The translations under genes were made by a program, and so were the position numbers. From Ignavibacteria bacterium (lineage in GTDB: Bacteria; Bacteroidota; Ignavibacteria; UBA10030; SZUA-254): a DNA stretch of 59,122 bases. Under the pieces are notes generated by a model. The model was not told where the DNA came from. It saw only the letters and a list, made by a program, of their open reading frames with translations, and ran no database searches. This document shows, in pieces, positions 34,049 through 45,103 of the stretch (the stretch's first letter is position 1; every line of letters begins with the position of its first letter). The stretch covers positions 1 to 59,122 of the forward strand of contig JACOSX010000047.1 of NCBI GenBank assembly GCA_016178625.1, in the 5' to 3' direction.

Positions 34049-37000
34049 ATGAATATCCGTTCGTTCACAGTTGAGTGTTTAAAGAGATTTCGAGGTGATG
34101 GTGTTATGAAAGCTACAAGCACGTTGTGTATGATCTTGTCGTTGTTCCAGATAGGGTTCGGTCAAACTCCAACCTATCAGCTCATCCTGAAGAACGATTC
34201 GCTCATCAATAGTACGGCGTATGAGTTCGACATCTACCTGCAACGGACAGGCGTCACAGCACTTGAGCTGGCAACGTTACAACCAATTCTCACATTCAAT
34301 ACGGGAATCTCATCAGGAACGCTATCATTCACGATCAATGCAGGTTCATCACAGCTCAATGCTTCCCAACAACCGACAGATGCGAAGTTATCAATCAACG
34401 GCGACGAATTACAAATCCAACCAAATCTTCCACCGGGAGCCGGCAGCGGGACGGTGATTCCGATCGCTCCGGGTCTGCGTGTTGGAAGATTTAGAGTGAG
34501 CAGCACGGTTCCGTTCGAAAATCAGCCAGCCAATATTGCCTGGAAGAATTCCGGCGCAAATCCAATCACGAAAATAAATGCTTATGTCGGAGGGTCGAAT
34601 ACTCCAATAACCGATACTACCGGTCACACGAACCTTCTCGCGAACGGCACGCTCTCACCTCTGACGGTCACCACCAATTCACCGCTCCCGAGTGCGACGG
34701 CAGGAACTGCATATGCTGAAACACTCATGGCAACCGGAGGATCACCGCCATATTCCTGGTCGATCACTACTGGCTCGCTTCCTACTGGATTAACTCTCGC
34801 TTCAACAGGCATTATCAGCGGTACGACCACAACCGCCGGCAATTTTGGGGTCACTATCCAAGCGACTGACGCTGCATCGGGAACTGCGAGTAGAGCATTC
34901 ACACTCACGGTTATTGCCGGGGCAGCAGCAGAACTCTCGCTTATTCAACAGCCAACAAGTACGACCGCAGGCGCCACAATTTCGCCTGCAGTGACCGCGC
35001 AGTTGAGGGACGCCTTTGGCAATAACGTTGCAACCTCGGGCGTTGCAGTGGCGATCGCCATCGCATCAGGCACTGGTGTGCTCAGCGGAACCTTATCCCA
35101 GTTGACCAGTGGGAGCGGCTTGGCCACCTTCAATGATCTCAGCATAAACCTTGTGGGTACAAAGACATTAACTGTATCAAGCGGTGGTCTCACTCCTGAT
35201 ACCAGCAACATCTTCACAATTTCAGCGGGCACAGCGAATCATGTAGTATTTATCCAGCAACCGACAGATGCCGGATCTGGCGTTGCTATCAGTCCAGCTA
35301 TTACGGTTCAACTCAAGGATGCTTTCGGTAATAACGTGACAACTTCCGGTATCACGGTCTCTATGTCGCTCTCGAGCGGAACCGGAACTCTCTCAGGCAC
35401 AAAAAACCAAAACACGAACACGAGCGGTATCGCATTGTTCAATGATTTGAGCATTGATCTCGCTGGTCCAAAAACTCTTACTGCATCAAGTGGCTCATTA
35501 ACTCCAGCGGCAAGTAACGCATTTACCATAACTCCGGGTTCGGCGACTCATCTTGTCTTTACTCAGCAACCGTCGAACACTGTTGCGGGAGTTGCCATCG
35601 CCCCGGCGATCACGGTACAGTTGCGAGATGCAGCGGAAAATGATGTGCCAACTTCCGGGATCGGCATCACCATGTCTCTCGCCAGCGGCACGGGAACGCT
35701 GAGCGGTAGTACACTGCAAGTGACAGACGCTTTAGGGAAGGCAACCTATAATGACCTGAGCATTAATCTTGTTGGCACAAAGACATTGAGCGCCGTTGGA
35801 GGCAGGTTCTTATTCGTTGTGAGTAATTCCTTCACGATTTCTACCGCAGCGGCGAGTAAATTAGTTTTCGTACAACAGCCGACCAACGGTGTCGCGGGAG
35901 CCGTGATCAGCCCACCGATAACAGTACAATTAAATGATAGCCTTGGTAATACCGTGGCAACAGCCGGCGTTTCCGTTTCAATGGCACTCTCGGCAGGTTC
36001 GGGGAGTCTCGGCGGCACGATTCCACAACTTACAAACGGTTCCGGTCTTGCGACATTCAGTGATCTTGTCATCAACCAACCAGGCGCGAAAGTGGTAAGG
36101 GCATCAAGCGGAGCGTTAACTCCCGCGACAAGCAATTCCTTCACACTGACAATGGATACGATTATTGCCTCCGCAGGGCCAAACGGATCAATCGCCCCAT
36201 CGGGAACCGTCACTCTTCTGTTCAATGCGAATCAGACATTTACAATCAGTCCTAATGCTGGTTATCATATTCAAGATGTTCTTGTCGATGGTAGTTCTGT
36301 GGGTGCCGTCGGATCGTACTCATTCACAAACGTCACTTCCAATCACTCGATCAGTGCGAGCTTCTCTATCGACACACTGACGATTACGGCAAGCGCTGGA
36401 GCGAATGGATCTGTTATTCCTTCTGGCGCCGTGAAGGTGCCTTATGATGGTAGCAAGTCGTTTACGATCACCCCGACCACAGGATATCATGTGTCGGATG
36501 TGCTTGTTGATGGCAGCTCCGTCGGGGCTGTGACCTCCTTCTTGTTCACGAATGTTGTTACGGACCACACCATCTCGGCAAGCTTCGCGATCGATACGCT
36601 GACGATTACGGCGACATCAGGGGGAAATGGAACCATCTCACCCGCCGGGAATGTACGGGTACTGTATGGCGCAAGCCAATCGTTCACGATCACCCCATCT
36701 CTTGGTTACCATATCTCAGACGTAGTCGTCGATGGCGGGTCAGTTGGACCTGTGTCATCATACACCTTTACGAATGTAACGACAAATCACACGATCACTG
36801 CGAGCTTCACAATTATTGGATATACGATAACTGCCACTGCCGGTGCAAATGGTACAATCTCGCCATCAGGGGCAGTAGCGGCAAATTTTGGCTCGAGCCA
36901 GACATTTACCATTGCAGCAAATACGGGATACCACATCGCAAACGTGCTTGTTGATGGGAATTCTGTTGGCGCCGTATCATCTTACACCTTTACAAATATC

Positions 37001-40000
37001 CAAGCAAACCATACGATTACAGCAAGCTTCGCTCCAAATAGTTTATCAATCACCGTTCAGACATCTCCTCCCGGTCTGACAATGATCGTCGATGGAGTTA
37101 CCTTGTCCAGTCCGCAGTCGTTTACCTGGACGGCAGCCACAAATCATACGATTGCCGTTGTTGATACCCAGAGTGGGGGCGTAAGCACACGCTACCTGTG
37201 GAACAACTGGAGCGACAACGGCGCAAAGTCGCATACCGTAACTCCGCTCACAGATAGTGTCTTCAGTGCGAACTTCACGACCCAGTATTTCCTAACAATG
37301 AGTTCCAATCCCGGTGGCACTGCACTTCCACCGAGCAACTGGTTCAACAAGGGACAGATCGTCACGATCATCGGCGTTCCAGATAGCAAGTATAATTTCA
37401 GTGTGTGGAGTGGAACAGGAAACGGTTCGACGAATTCAACAAGCGACACAGCAACTGTCACAATGAACGGACCCATTTCAGAAATCGCGAACTTCGTCCG
37501 CAAACCTGTTCAAATTACCATCCAAGCAAATCCTCCAGGAAGAACCTTCGTGTACGACGGTGCACCCTATACGGTTCCCCAGACGAGAACAGTCGTTCCC
37601 GGCGAATCACATTCAGTCGATATCTTCAATCTGACACAAAGTGACACGATGCCTGGAAGGCAATTCGTGTGGAAGAACTGGAGCGATGGCGGCCCGAAAT
37701 TCCATACGATCTCTCCTGATTCGAATACGACATACATCGCGAACTTCGGGTCACAATTCTTACTGACGGTCGTAGCGGGACCGAACGGAACGGTAACCCC
37801 ACCAAGTGACTCCCAGGATAGCGCGAAGGTTGTTGCGATGATGGCAACACCAAACACCGGCTATCACTTCAGCGTATGGAAAGGAAAAGGGACCGGCTCG
37901 TACACAGGCACAAATAATCCTGCGAACGTCACAATGGGTGGACCGATCAACGACACAGCCAGCTTTGCAATTGATACGTTGATCATTGCTGCAACGAGTG
38001 GCGCCAATGGATCGATCTCACCGGCCGGCGATGTGAAGGTGACATACGGTAGCAGTCAGACGTTCACGATCACACCGGCTGCGACGTATCATATATCGGA
38101 TGTGGTTGTTGACGGCAACTCGGTGGGAGCTGTTACTTCTTACACCTTCACCAACGTAACGGCCAACCATACAATCACGGCAAGCTTTACAATCAACGGA
38201 TATACCATTACTGCGAGCGCAGGCGCTAATGGGACAATCTCACCATCCGGACCGGTCGCGGTAACAGCAGGATCGAATCAACTGTTCACGATGACACCAA
38301 ATAACGGCTACCACGTCGACAGTGTTCTGGTCGATGGAGTCAATCAGGGTCCTCTCGCACAATACACATTCACCAACATCACTGCAAACCATACGATTCG
38401 GGCAATCTTTGCACCGAATGGACTTTCAGTTATCGTCCAGACGAATCCGGCCGGGTTACAAATCACAGTTGACGGATCGATGTTCGTCAGTCCGCAAACG
38501 TTCAACTGGCTCGCTGGGTCAAGTCACACAATTGCAGCGCCCGATTCACAAGCCGCAGGAGGGAAGAAACGATATCTCTGGCTCAACTGGAGCGATGGTG
38601 GAGCGAAATCACACACTGTTTCATCCCTTAAGGATACGACATTCACTGCTACCTTCACAACGCAGTATTTCTTGACCATGACCGCAGGCGTAGGGGGTTC
38701 GGTCACTCCATCCAGCGATTGGCATGATGCCGGACAAATCGTTCCAATCAACGCAATACCATCGACAGGTTACAGATTCACTGGATGGACTGGGACAGGA
38801 TCAGGTTCCTTCACGGGATCGAGTGCATCTGCCAGTGTTACCATGAATGATTCCGTTATAGAGTCCGCTACTTTCGGTTTGATTCCAATTCAAGTTACAG
38901 TCACGTCAAATCCATCGGGCAGATCGTTCACTGTGGACGGCAACCGGTATACAACGACACAGACTTTCACATGGAATTACGGTGAGACGCACTCGCTCGC
39001 AACGGCGGATTCCCAGTCAAATGGTGGAACTCGCTTTCTGTTCCTTAACTGGAGCGACGGTGGCTTGATGTCTCATTCCGTAATGCCAATCAGCGACACA
39101 GTGTTCTCGGTGAATTTCAAAACCCAATACTTGTTAACGATGAATTCAGAAAGCGGTGGAACAGTGCTTCCATCGAGTAACTGGCAGGATAGCGGTAGGG
39201 TTGTTTCCATCTCCGCCCAAGCCGATCCGGGCTATGCGTTCAACGGCTGGACGGGAACCGGAGCGGGCTCGTTTACGGGAATTACCAATCCGACTAACAT
39301 CACCATGCTTGCCCCGATCACTGAAACGGCATCATTCACCCGGTTTGGTGTTTCTGTGACCCTGCAGACGAACCCATCAGGACTTTCAATTATTGTGGAC
39401 AGCATCTCGTACGTGAGCCCTCAGACGTTCAGTTGGGTGACCGGTTCAAGCCATACTATCTCGACCACTTCACCTCAGAGCGGTGGAACGGGAACCAGAT
39501 ATGTGTGGAATTCGTGGAGCGATAACGGAACAATGTCCCATGTCGTTGTTCCTCTCAAGGATTCTACGATCACGGCAAACTTCACAACACAGTACTATCT
39601 CACGATGATTGCCAATCCAGGCGGCTCGGTAACTCCGACAAGCACCTGGTACAACAGTGGACAGAGTGTCACCATCACCGGCTTCCCGACCACCGACTAC
39701 GTCTTCAATGTATGGAGCGGAAGTGGGAACGGTTCATACACCGGCAACAATAATCCTGCAACGGTGTTCATGAATGGCCCGATCACTGAAGTGGGAAACT
39801 TCAGACGGGACCAAGTTCAAATCGTCTTACAATCAAATCCTCCCGGGCGTCCGTTTTCTTACGATGGCGCCACGTATACGACCACCCAAACTCGCTTCGT
39901 GGATCCGGGGACAGAACATTTTTTGAACGTTGCGTCTCCCCAGCCTGTCGGGCCGGGAATGCAGTATGTGTTTAATAACTGGAGTGATGGCGGTGCACAG

Positions 40001-43000
40001 TTCCATAGTATTTTCCCTGACTCTAATACAACATACACGGTGAACTTCACCAAACAATTTCTTCTGACAGTAGTCGCTGAAACAGGTGGCTCAGTCTCTC
40101 CCCCAAGCGGATTCCAGGATAGCGGCAAGGCGATCCCAATCTCCGCAACGGCGAACGTAGGATATACATTCATCGGATGGAATGGTTCTGGACCCGGCTC
40201 GTACACTGGACCAAATGCATCGGCGAGTGTTACCATGAGCGGTCCGATTGCAGATACAGCGCGGTTCACTCAATTTGCCGTTCAGGTGACGATAGGGTCT
40301 AATCCCTCCGGGCGATCCATCATTGTCGATGGAGTCGAATACACGAGTACTCAGATTTTCCACTGGATTCAGGGTTCGTTCCATTCGCTTGCGACATCTT
40401 CACCTCAAACGGGTGATACACTTACGCGTTACCTCTTTACGAATTGGAGCGACGGAGGAAGTCTTTCGCACTCGGTGGCACCGATAAGTGACACAACCAT
40501 TACAGCTAATTTCTCAACGCAATATTATCTCACGATGAATGCCGGCTCCGGGGGAACTGTCACTCCTCCCAGTAACTGGCACAATGCGGGGCAGTCCGTT
40601 TCGATCAACGCTACACCAAACGCGACATACACCTTTGGCGGATGGAATGGATCCGGTCCTGGCTCCTACTCTGGCACGAACTCCAGCGCCGTCGCAACGA
40701 TGAACGGACCAATCACTGAAACATCGAGCTTCACCTTAATACCTGTCCACGTGACCATCGGGACAAACCCGGCAGGCCTGTCATACATTGTCGATTCTGT
40801 TTCTTACTCAAAAGAACAGACATTCATTTGGGAGTTCGGATCACGACACAGTATCGGGGCAACCAGTCCGCAGAACCAGACCTCCGATACTCGAGATGTG
40901 TGGCGATCGTGGAGCGATAGTGGCGCGATCTCTCACACAATCATTCCGGTGAGCGATACTTCTTTGACGGCAAGCTTCGGTAGCCAATTTTTCTTAACGA
41001 TGGTCGCTGATACCGGAGGGACAGTATCTCCCGCGAGTAATTGGCAGGATAGCGGAAAGATTGTTCGCATCTCCGCAACAGCAAACACCGGGTACACGTT
41101 CAGCAGTTGGAGCGGAAGCGGTAGCGGATCATACAGCGGCTCCAATTCTTCACCGAACATCACGATGAATGGACCTGTCACCGAACGGGCAAGCTTCATT
41201 CGATTTGCGGCTCAAGTGACCGTAAGAACAAATCCCTCAGGACTCTCAATCACAGTTGATGGAACTCCATACATCAGTCCGCATAGTTTCACGTGGCTAA
41301 CCGGCTCTAATCACACCATTGCGGCGGTAGATACTCAGAGCGGTAACCCGGGAATTCGATATCTGTGGAATAACTGGAGTGATGGAAAACCAATCATGCA
41401 TGCGGTTACGCCATTGACGGATTCAACATTCACGGCAAACTTTGGCGCACAATATTATCTAACGATGGGGGCAAACGACGGCGGAACAGCAACGCCTGCC
41501 AGCGGTTGGTACAATAGCAGCCAGAGCGTCACGATCACAGCAATCCCCGAAGATCGTTATAACTTTAACCTGTGGAGCGGCACAGGATTAGGTTCCTACA
41601 ATGGGACGAACAATCCAGCAACCGTAACAATGAACAGTCCGATCTCTCAAACGGCAAACTTCACCCGCAAGCCTGTGATTATCAGAATTCAAAGCAATCC
41701 TTCGGGCAGATCATTCGTTTATGACGGCGTCTCATACACGCAGCCTCAGACACGAACCGTCAATCCAGGTGAAGAGCATTTCCTCGATGCTGCTTCGCCG
41801 CAGTCGGCGGGCACTGGCATCCAATACGTATGGAAGAGTTGGAGTGATGGCGGCGCGAGGTTCCATAGCATCTTCCCGGATTCTAGTACAACGTACACGG
41901 TGAACTTTGGCAAGCAATTCTTTCTCACGACGGTTGCTGGAACGGGCGGAACAGTTACACCGCAAAGCGACTGGCAAGATAGCGGTACAGTCATCTCAAT
42001 CACCGCTTTACCTAACCAGGGTTTCAGTTTCAGTCACTGGGGGGGGGGTGGAATTGGATCGTACACGGGCACCAATAATCCCGCGACTGTAGCGATGAAC
42101 GGTTCGATCAGCGATACTGCATTCTTCGGCCAAGCAATTCAGATTACGATAGCATCCGAACCGGCTGGTCAGGTCATCATGTTAGACGACTCATCGTACA
42201 AAGCCCCAAAACCTATGTCATGGCTTGTCGGGTCAAGTCATACACTTGCCACAACATCACCACAGTATGATAGCGCGCAAACGACGCGCTTTCTATTCGA
42301 TCACTGGAGTGACAGTGGCGCAATCTCCCATGTCATCGCGCCGACGAGCGATTCAACATTTACTGCAACCTTCACCACGCAATATTTTCTGAAGACGGAC
42401 GCTGGAGATGGTGGAATTGTCGTAACTTCAAGTGCATGGCATAATAAAGGAAAGCGAGTTCGGATTCTCGCCATGCCCGACAGTGGTTATATCTTCGTCG
42501 AGTGGCACGGGGCCGGCAACGGTTCTTATTCAGGCACGAATGCCTCGGACAGCGTGACTATGAACGGACCGATTACTGAGACTGCAATCTTCGGCCGCAT
42601 CTTGCCACCACCGACGCTTTCCGGTCTGCAAAATAATGCCGAGGGGGTTTCCACTTCTCCAAACCTTGATTGGAACGCGTACCCCGGGGCGACGTCGTAT
42701 CGACTTCAGGTCTCGGCAGACTCCCTGTTCCGCACAACGGTCTTCGACAGCTCGACAATCGTCGATACAACAATTCAACTAAAGACTCTCGCTAACCTCA
42801 CCTCATATTATTGGCGCGTCAGTGTCCGGATAGGTGTTGATGCCAGCACCTTCTCGCCAGCACTGAAATTTACCACCATGTCTGCAACGCTAACTGCTCG
42901 CTCTCCCTCGATCAATTGGGCGACGAGATTCACGTATAAGATCGAATGGACAAGTACCGATTTGAGCGGTACGGTGAATATCAAGCTGTCGGCAGATGGA

Positions 43001-44467
43001 GGAACGTCCTTCACGATGATACAACGAGAAATTGCCAACTCTGGCGCCGCAATGTGGAGCGTACCGGACACGCAAAGGGTATCCGATGCGTGCAAGCTTC
43101 GGATAGAATCCTCCTTGAATCCGGCAATCTTCGGAGAGAGCTCTATCTTCTCAATCGTCAGCGGAACTCTGCCTGCTACAGTTCCGATGTCGACTTCCAT
43201 CCAATTCCCTGACGAGCCGTCACTCTCGACTGAATACAGACTCTTTAGCGGAGCCGGAGTCGTCGACACGGTTAAGGTGGGGTTGTTCTTGACCGGCGCG
43301 CAAAAATCCGACTGGAGGATCTACGCCGATAACGGTATGGCTGATAATTACCTTGTAGAGCTTTCGGCGAACTCTCCTCTCACCACCGGCATGGGTTACT
43401 GGCTTATCCGGAAAGGAACGCTCAATATCCCAGCCTTCCCTATGGTGATGCCGAAACTCAGTCTGGATGCAACGGTTAGCATTCCTATTCATTCGGGATG
43501 GAATATTATCAGCAATCCATTCGATAAGAATATTCAATGGCAGACGGTGCTTGCGGCGAATAATCTCTCGACTTCAACACAATTGATGAGTTATACCGGA
43601 ACCTATGCGACAAGCACAGTCCTTGAACCATTCACCGGATATTATTTCTTCAACGACTCAAGCCTCAGGGCGCTGAAGATCCCATATCCGTTCGGTACGG
43701 TCAATATACCGGTCGTCCAACCGCGGGTGAGTTGGAAGGTACAGCTCTCGTTTGAATCTGACATCAATCGCGATCAGGAGAACTATATTGGGATTGCTCC
43801 CATCGCGAAGGCAGGAATCGATCAGCTCGACAGTCACAAGCCACCGCTGTTCCTCGATCAGGGATTCCTCTACTTTTCACGTTCGGAGTGGGATAACACA
43901 TACAGCCGGTTCAGTTCCGATTTCCGTCCATCGCTGGGTGAAGGTCAGGTATGGAATTTTGAAGTATCCAACCCTCGAAAATCGAAAGGGCGTATTCACT
44001 TCAACGGGATTGATCAAGTCCCTGCCGGAAATGAGGTGATACTTGTGAATCTGTATAATAACACCCCTGTTGATCTGCGACGCAACAACGCATTAACATT
44101 TGAGACTGTGAGTCAGGTGATGCCGTTTAAGCTGATCATCGGGAAGAAAGAATTTGTCGAAGGTGAGATTTCGAAACTGATGCCTGATGCATTTGAGCTC
44201 GTGCAGAATTTCCCGAATCCCTTCAACTCAACGACTTCCATCAGCATCAAGCTGCCGAAAGAAACAGAAGTTCGTATAGATGTTTACACGATTCTTGGAC
44301 AGCGGGTGAAGACGCTTGCGCAAGGTCGATACCCACAAGGCGTGTACACATTTGTATGGGATGGAACGGATCTTGCAGGTATGCCGGCAGCCAGCGGGGT
44401 ATACTTTTACCGTTTCTCCGATGGCGCAAGCGTTCTCCAAACGAAAAAAATGATTTTAGCCAAATAG
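34049..44467 (+). CDS. Giant repeat surface protein (3472 aa): Ig-like repeats, divergent InlB B-repeat-like modules, T9SS type A C-terminal sorting domain
   Basis: Repeated VVFTQQPS...LTASSG..TP modules; repeated TITASAGANGSISPSG...GYHISDVLVDGSSVGAV.SYTFTNVTANHTI.ASF; repeated tandem NWSDGG.-SHTV modules; C-term ELVQNFPNPFNSTTSISIKLP...GVYFYRFSDGASVLQTKKMILAK. Confidence 0.92.
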   Translation: MNIRSFTVECLKRFRGDGVMKATSTLCMILSLFQIGFGQTPTYQLILKNDSLINSTAYEFDIYLQRTGVTALELATLQPILTFNTGISSGTLSFTINAGSSQLNASQQPTDAKLSINGDELQIQPNLPPGAGSGTVIPIAPGLRVGRFRVSSTVPFENQPANIAWKNSGANPITKINAYVGGSNTPITDTTGHTNLLANGTLSPLTVTTNSPLPSATAGTAYAETLMATGGSPPYSWSITTGSLPTGLTLASTGIISGTTTTAGNFGVTIQATDAASGTASRAFTLTVIAGAAAELSLIQQPTSTTAGATISPAVTAQLRDAFGNNVATSGVAVAIAIASGTGVLSGTLSQLTSGSGLATFNDLSINLVGTKTLTVSSGGLTPDTSNIFTISAGTANHVVFIQQPTDAGSGVAISPAITVQLKDAFGNNVTTSGITVSMSLSSGTGTLSGTKNQNTNTSGIALFNDLSIDLAGPKTLTASSGSLTPAASNAFTITPGSATHLVFTQQPSNTVAGVAIAPAITVQLRDAAENDVPTSGIGITMSLASGTGTLSGSTLQVTDALGKATYNDLSINLVGTKTLSAVGGRFLFVVSNSFTISTAAASKLVFVQQPTNGVAGAVISPPITVQLNDSLGNTVATAGVSVSMALSAGSGSLGGTIPQLTNGSGLATFSDLVINQPGAKVVRASSGALTPATSNSFTLTMDTIIASAGPNGSIAPSGTVTLLFNANQTFTISPNAGYHIQDVLVDGSSVGAVGSYSFTNVTSNHSISASFSIDTLTITASAGANGSVIPSGAVKVPYDGSKSFTITPTTGYHVSDVLVDGSSVGAVTSFLFTNVVTDHTISASFAIDTLTITATSGGNGTISPAGNVRVLYGASQSFTITPSLGYHISDVVVDGGSVGPVSSYTFTNVTTNHTITASFTIIGYTITATAGANGTISPSGAVAANFGSSQTFTIAANTGYHIANVLVDGNSVGAVSSYTFTNIQANHTITASFAPNSLSITVQTSPPGLTMIVDGVTLSSPQSFTWTAATNHTIAVVDTQSGGVSTRYLWNNWSDNGAKSHTVTPLTDSVFSANFTTQYFLTMSSNPGGTALPPSNWFNKGQIVTIIGVPDSKYNFSVWSGTGNGSTNSTSDTATVTMNGPISEIANFVRKPVQITIQANPPGRTFVYDGAPYTVPQTRTVVPGESHSVDIFNLTQSDTMPGRQFVWKNWSDGGPKFHTISPDSNTTYIANFGSQFLLTVVAGPNGTVTPPSDSQDSAKVVAMMATPNTGYHFSVWKGKGTGSYTGTNNPANVTMGGPINDTASFAIDTLIIAATSGANGSISPAGDVKVTYGSSQTFTITPAATYHISDVVVDGNSVGAVTSYTFTNVTANHTITASFTINGYTITASAGANGTISPSGPVAVTAGSNQLFTMTPNNGYHVDSVLVDGVNQGPLAQYTFTNITANHTIRAIFAPNGLSVIVQTNPAGLQITVDGSMFVSPQTFNWLAGSSHTIAAPDSQAAGGKKRYLWLNWSDGGAKSHTVSSLKDTTFTATFTTQYFLTMTAGVGGSVTPSSDWHDAGQIVPINAIPSTGYRFTGWTGTGSGSFTGSSASASVTMNDSVIESATFGLIPIQVTVTSNPSGRSFTVDGNRYTTTQTFTWNYGETHSLATADSQSNGGTRFLFLNWSDGGLMSHSVMPISDTVFSVNFKTQYLLTMNSESGGTVLPSSNWQDSGRVVSISAQADPGYAFNGWTGTGAGSFTGITNPTNITMLAPITETASFTRFGVSVTLQTNPSGLSIIVDSISYVSPQTFSWVTGSSHTISTTSPQSGGTGTRYVWNSWSDNGTMSHVVVPLKDSTITANFTTQYYLTMIANPGGSVTPTSTWYNSGQSVTITGFPTTDYVFNVWSGSGNGSYTGNNNPATVFMNGPITEVGNFRRDQVQIVLQSNPPGRPFSYDGATYTTTQTRFVDPGTEHFLNVASPQPVGPGMQYVFNNWSDGGAQFHSIFPDSNTTYTVNFTKQFLLTVVAETGGSVSPPSGFQDSGKAIPISATANVGYTFIGWNGSGPGSYTGPNASASVTMSGPIADTARFTQFAVQVTIGSNPSGRSIIVDGVEYTSTQIFHWIQGSFHSLATSSPQTGDTLTRYLFTNWSDGGSLSHSVAPISDTTITANFSTQYYLTMNAGSGGTVTPPSNWHNAGQSVSINATPNATYTFGGWNGSGPGSYSGTNSSAVATMNGPITETSSFTLIPVHVTIGTNPAGLSYIVDSVSYSKEQTFIWEFGSRHSIGATSPQNQTSDTRDVWRSWSDSGAISHTIIPVSDTSLTASFGSQFFLTMVADTGGTVSPASNWQDSGKIVRISATANTGYTFSSWSGSGSGSYSGSNSSPNITMNGPVTERASFIRFAAQVTVRTNPSGLSITVDGTPYISPHSFTWLTGSNHTIAAVDTQSGNPGIRYLWNNWSDGKPIMHAVTPLTDSTFTANFGAQYYLTMGANDGGTATPASGWYNSSQSVTITAIPEDRYNFNLWSGTGLGSYNGTNNPATVTMNSPISQTANFTRKPVIIRIQSNPSGRSFVYDGVSYTQPQTRTVNPGEEHFLDAASPQSAGTGIQYVWKSWSDGGARFHSIFPDSSTTYTVNFGKQFFLTTVAGTGGTVTPQSDWQDSGTVISITALPNQGFSFSHWGGGGIGSYTGTNNPATVAMNGSISDTAFFGQAIQITIASEPAGQVIMLDDSSYKAPKPMSWLVGSSHTLATTSPQYDSAQTTRFLFDHWSDSGAISHVIAPTSDSTFTATFTTQYFLKTDAGDGGIVVTSSAWHNKGKRVRILAMPDSGYIFVEWHGAGNGSYSGTNASDSVTMNGPITETAIFGRILPPPTLSGLQNNAEGVSTSPNLDWNAYPGATSYRLQVSADSLFRTTVFDSSTIVDTTIQLKTLANLTSYYWRVSVRIGVDASTFSPALKFTTMSATLTARSPSINWATRFTYKIEWTSTDLSGTVNIKLSADGGTSFTMIQREIANSGAAMWSVPDTQRVSDACKLRIESSLNPAIFGESSIFSIVSGTLPATVPMSTSIQFPDEPSLSTEYRLFSGAGVVDTVKVGLFLTGAQKSDWRIYADNGMADNYLVELSANSPLTTGMGYWLIRKGTLNIPAFPMVMPKLSLDATVSIPIHSGWNIISNPFDKNIQWQTVLAANNLSTSTQLMSYTGTYATSTVLEPFTGYYFFNDSSLRALKIPYPFGTVNIPVVQPRVSWKVQLSFESDINRDQENYIGIAPIAKAGIDQLDSHKPPLFLDQGFLYFSRSEWDNTYSRFSSDFRPSLGEGQVWNFEVSNPRKSKGRIHFNGIDQVPAGNEVILVNLYNNTPVDLRRNNALTFETVSQVMPFKLIIGKKEFVEGEISKLMPDAFELVQNFPNPFNSTTSISIKLPKETEVRIDVYTILGQRVKTLAQGRYPQGVYTFVWDGTDLAGMPAASGVYFYRFSDGASVLQTKKMILAK
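34920..36165 (+). repeat. Four tandem ~300-bp (~100 aa) Ig-like repeats, related to a copy in the upstream gene
   Basis: Units start ELSLIQQPT / HVVFIQQPT / HLVFTQQPS / KLVFVQQPT; a homologous unit HVVFTQQPS lies in the 31797 ORF. Confidence 0.85.
36150..42600 (+). repeat. Long array of divergent InlB B-repeat-like modules
   Basis: Recurring AxANGSxSPSG, GYHxxDVxVDG, NWSDGGxxSH, TANFTTQYxLTM, GSYTGxNxPxxVTMNGPITExAxF motifs. Confidence 0.85.
42039..42048 (+). repeat. G10 homopolymer inside the giant CDS
   Basis: cact-GGGGGGGGGG-tggaatt, encoding HWGGGGIG. Confidence 0.9.
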
Positions 44468-44475
44468 GTGACACT

Positions 44476-45003
44476 ATGATAACAACACTCTCACGATATC
44501 GTCGTCGCATTATCCTCGGAATCCTTCCCGCGCTTCTCTGCATCCTCGTGAAGACGCCGGTCATCGGGCAGGCACAATCGAATGAAGATAATAGAACCTC
44601 AAACGTCAGGTGGACGACAAAAGACGAAGTCATCATCATCAACTATGATTTGACCGGATCTCCCGATAACAAGTATGAGGTGAATGTGCTCATGAAAAGA
44701 GAGAAAGATGATTCATTCGCCGCAAACCCACACACGGTCGAAGGAGACATCGGTGAAGGGGTAACTGCCGGAACCGGTAAAGAGATCCACTGGTCTTATC
44801 GGCGCGATTACCCCCAGGGATTCCAGGGAGAAGGTTATTATTTCGAGATCCATGTAAAGATCATTAACCAACAGAGCAAATTGATCTATTATCTTGCCGG
44901 CGCTGCAGCACTCACGGGCGGGTTAGTGGCATTGATCGTAACGAGCAAACAAGATCACACCACACCGACCCTCGAGCTGCCAACGCCACCCGGACGACCA
45001 TAG
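44476..45003 (+). CDS. Secreted/membrane-anchored protein of unknown function
   Basis: N-terminal hydrophobic segment, VRWTTKDEVIIINYDLTGSPDNKYEV, C-terminal TM; start at ATG 44476. Confidence 0.75.
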   Translation: MITTLSRYRRRIILGILPALLCILVKTPVIGQAQSNEDNRTSNVRWTTKDEVIIINYDLTGSPDNKYEVNVLMKREKDDSFAANPHTVEGDIGEGVTAGTGKEIHWSYRRDYPQGFQGEGYYFEIHVKIINQQSKLIYYLAGAAALTGGLVALIVTSKQDHTTPTLELPTPPGRP

Positions 45004-45103
45004 GAGTATTTGAAATTCTCGCCGGCGATTAGTACATTATTCCTGCTCGTTTGTCTCTCTACAGATCAACTCAAAGCTGCATCTTAGCAATCAGACTTGG
45101 CTT

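Noticed and set aside
34920-42600. Long repeat arrays considered as CRISPR or non-coding satellites
   Set aside because: A single open frame with protein-level repeats and no short uniform repeat/spacer pattern; coding repeats explain it.
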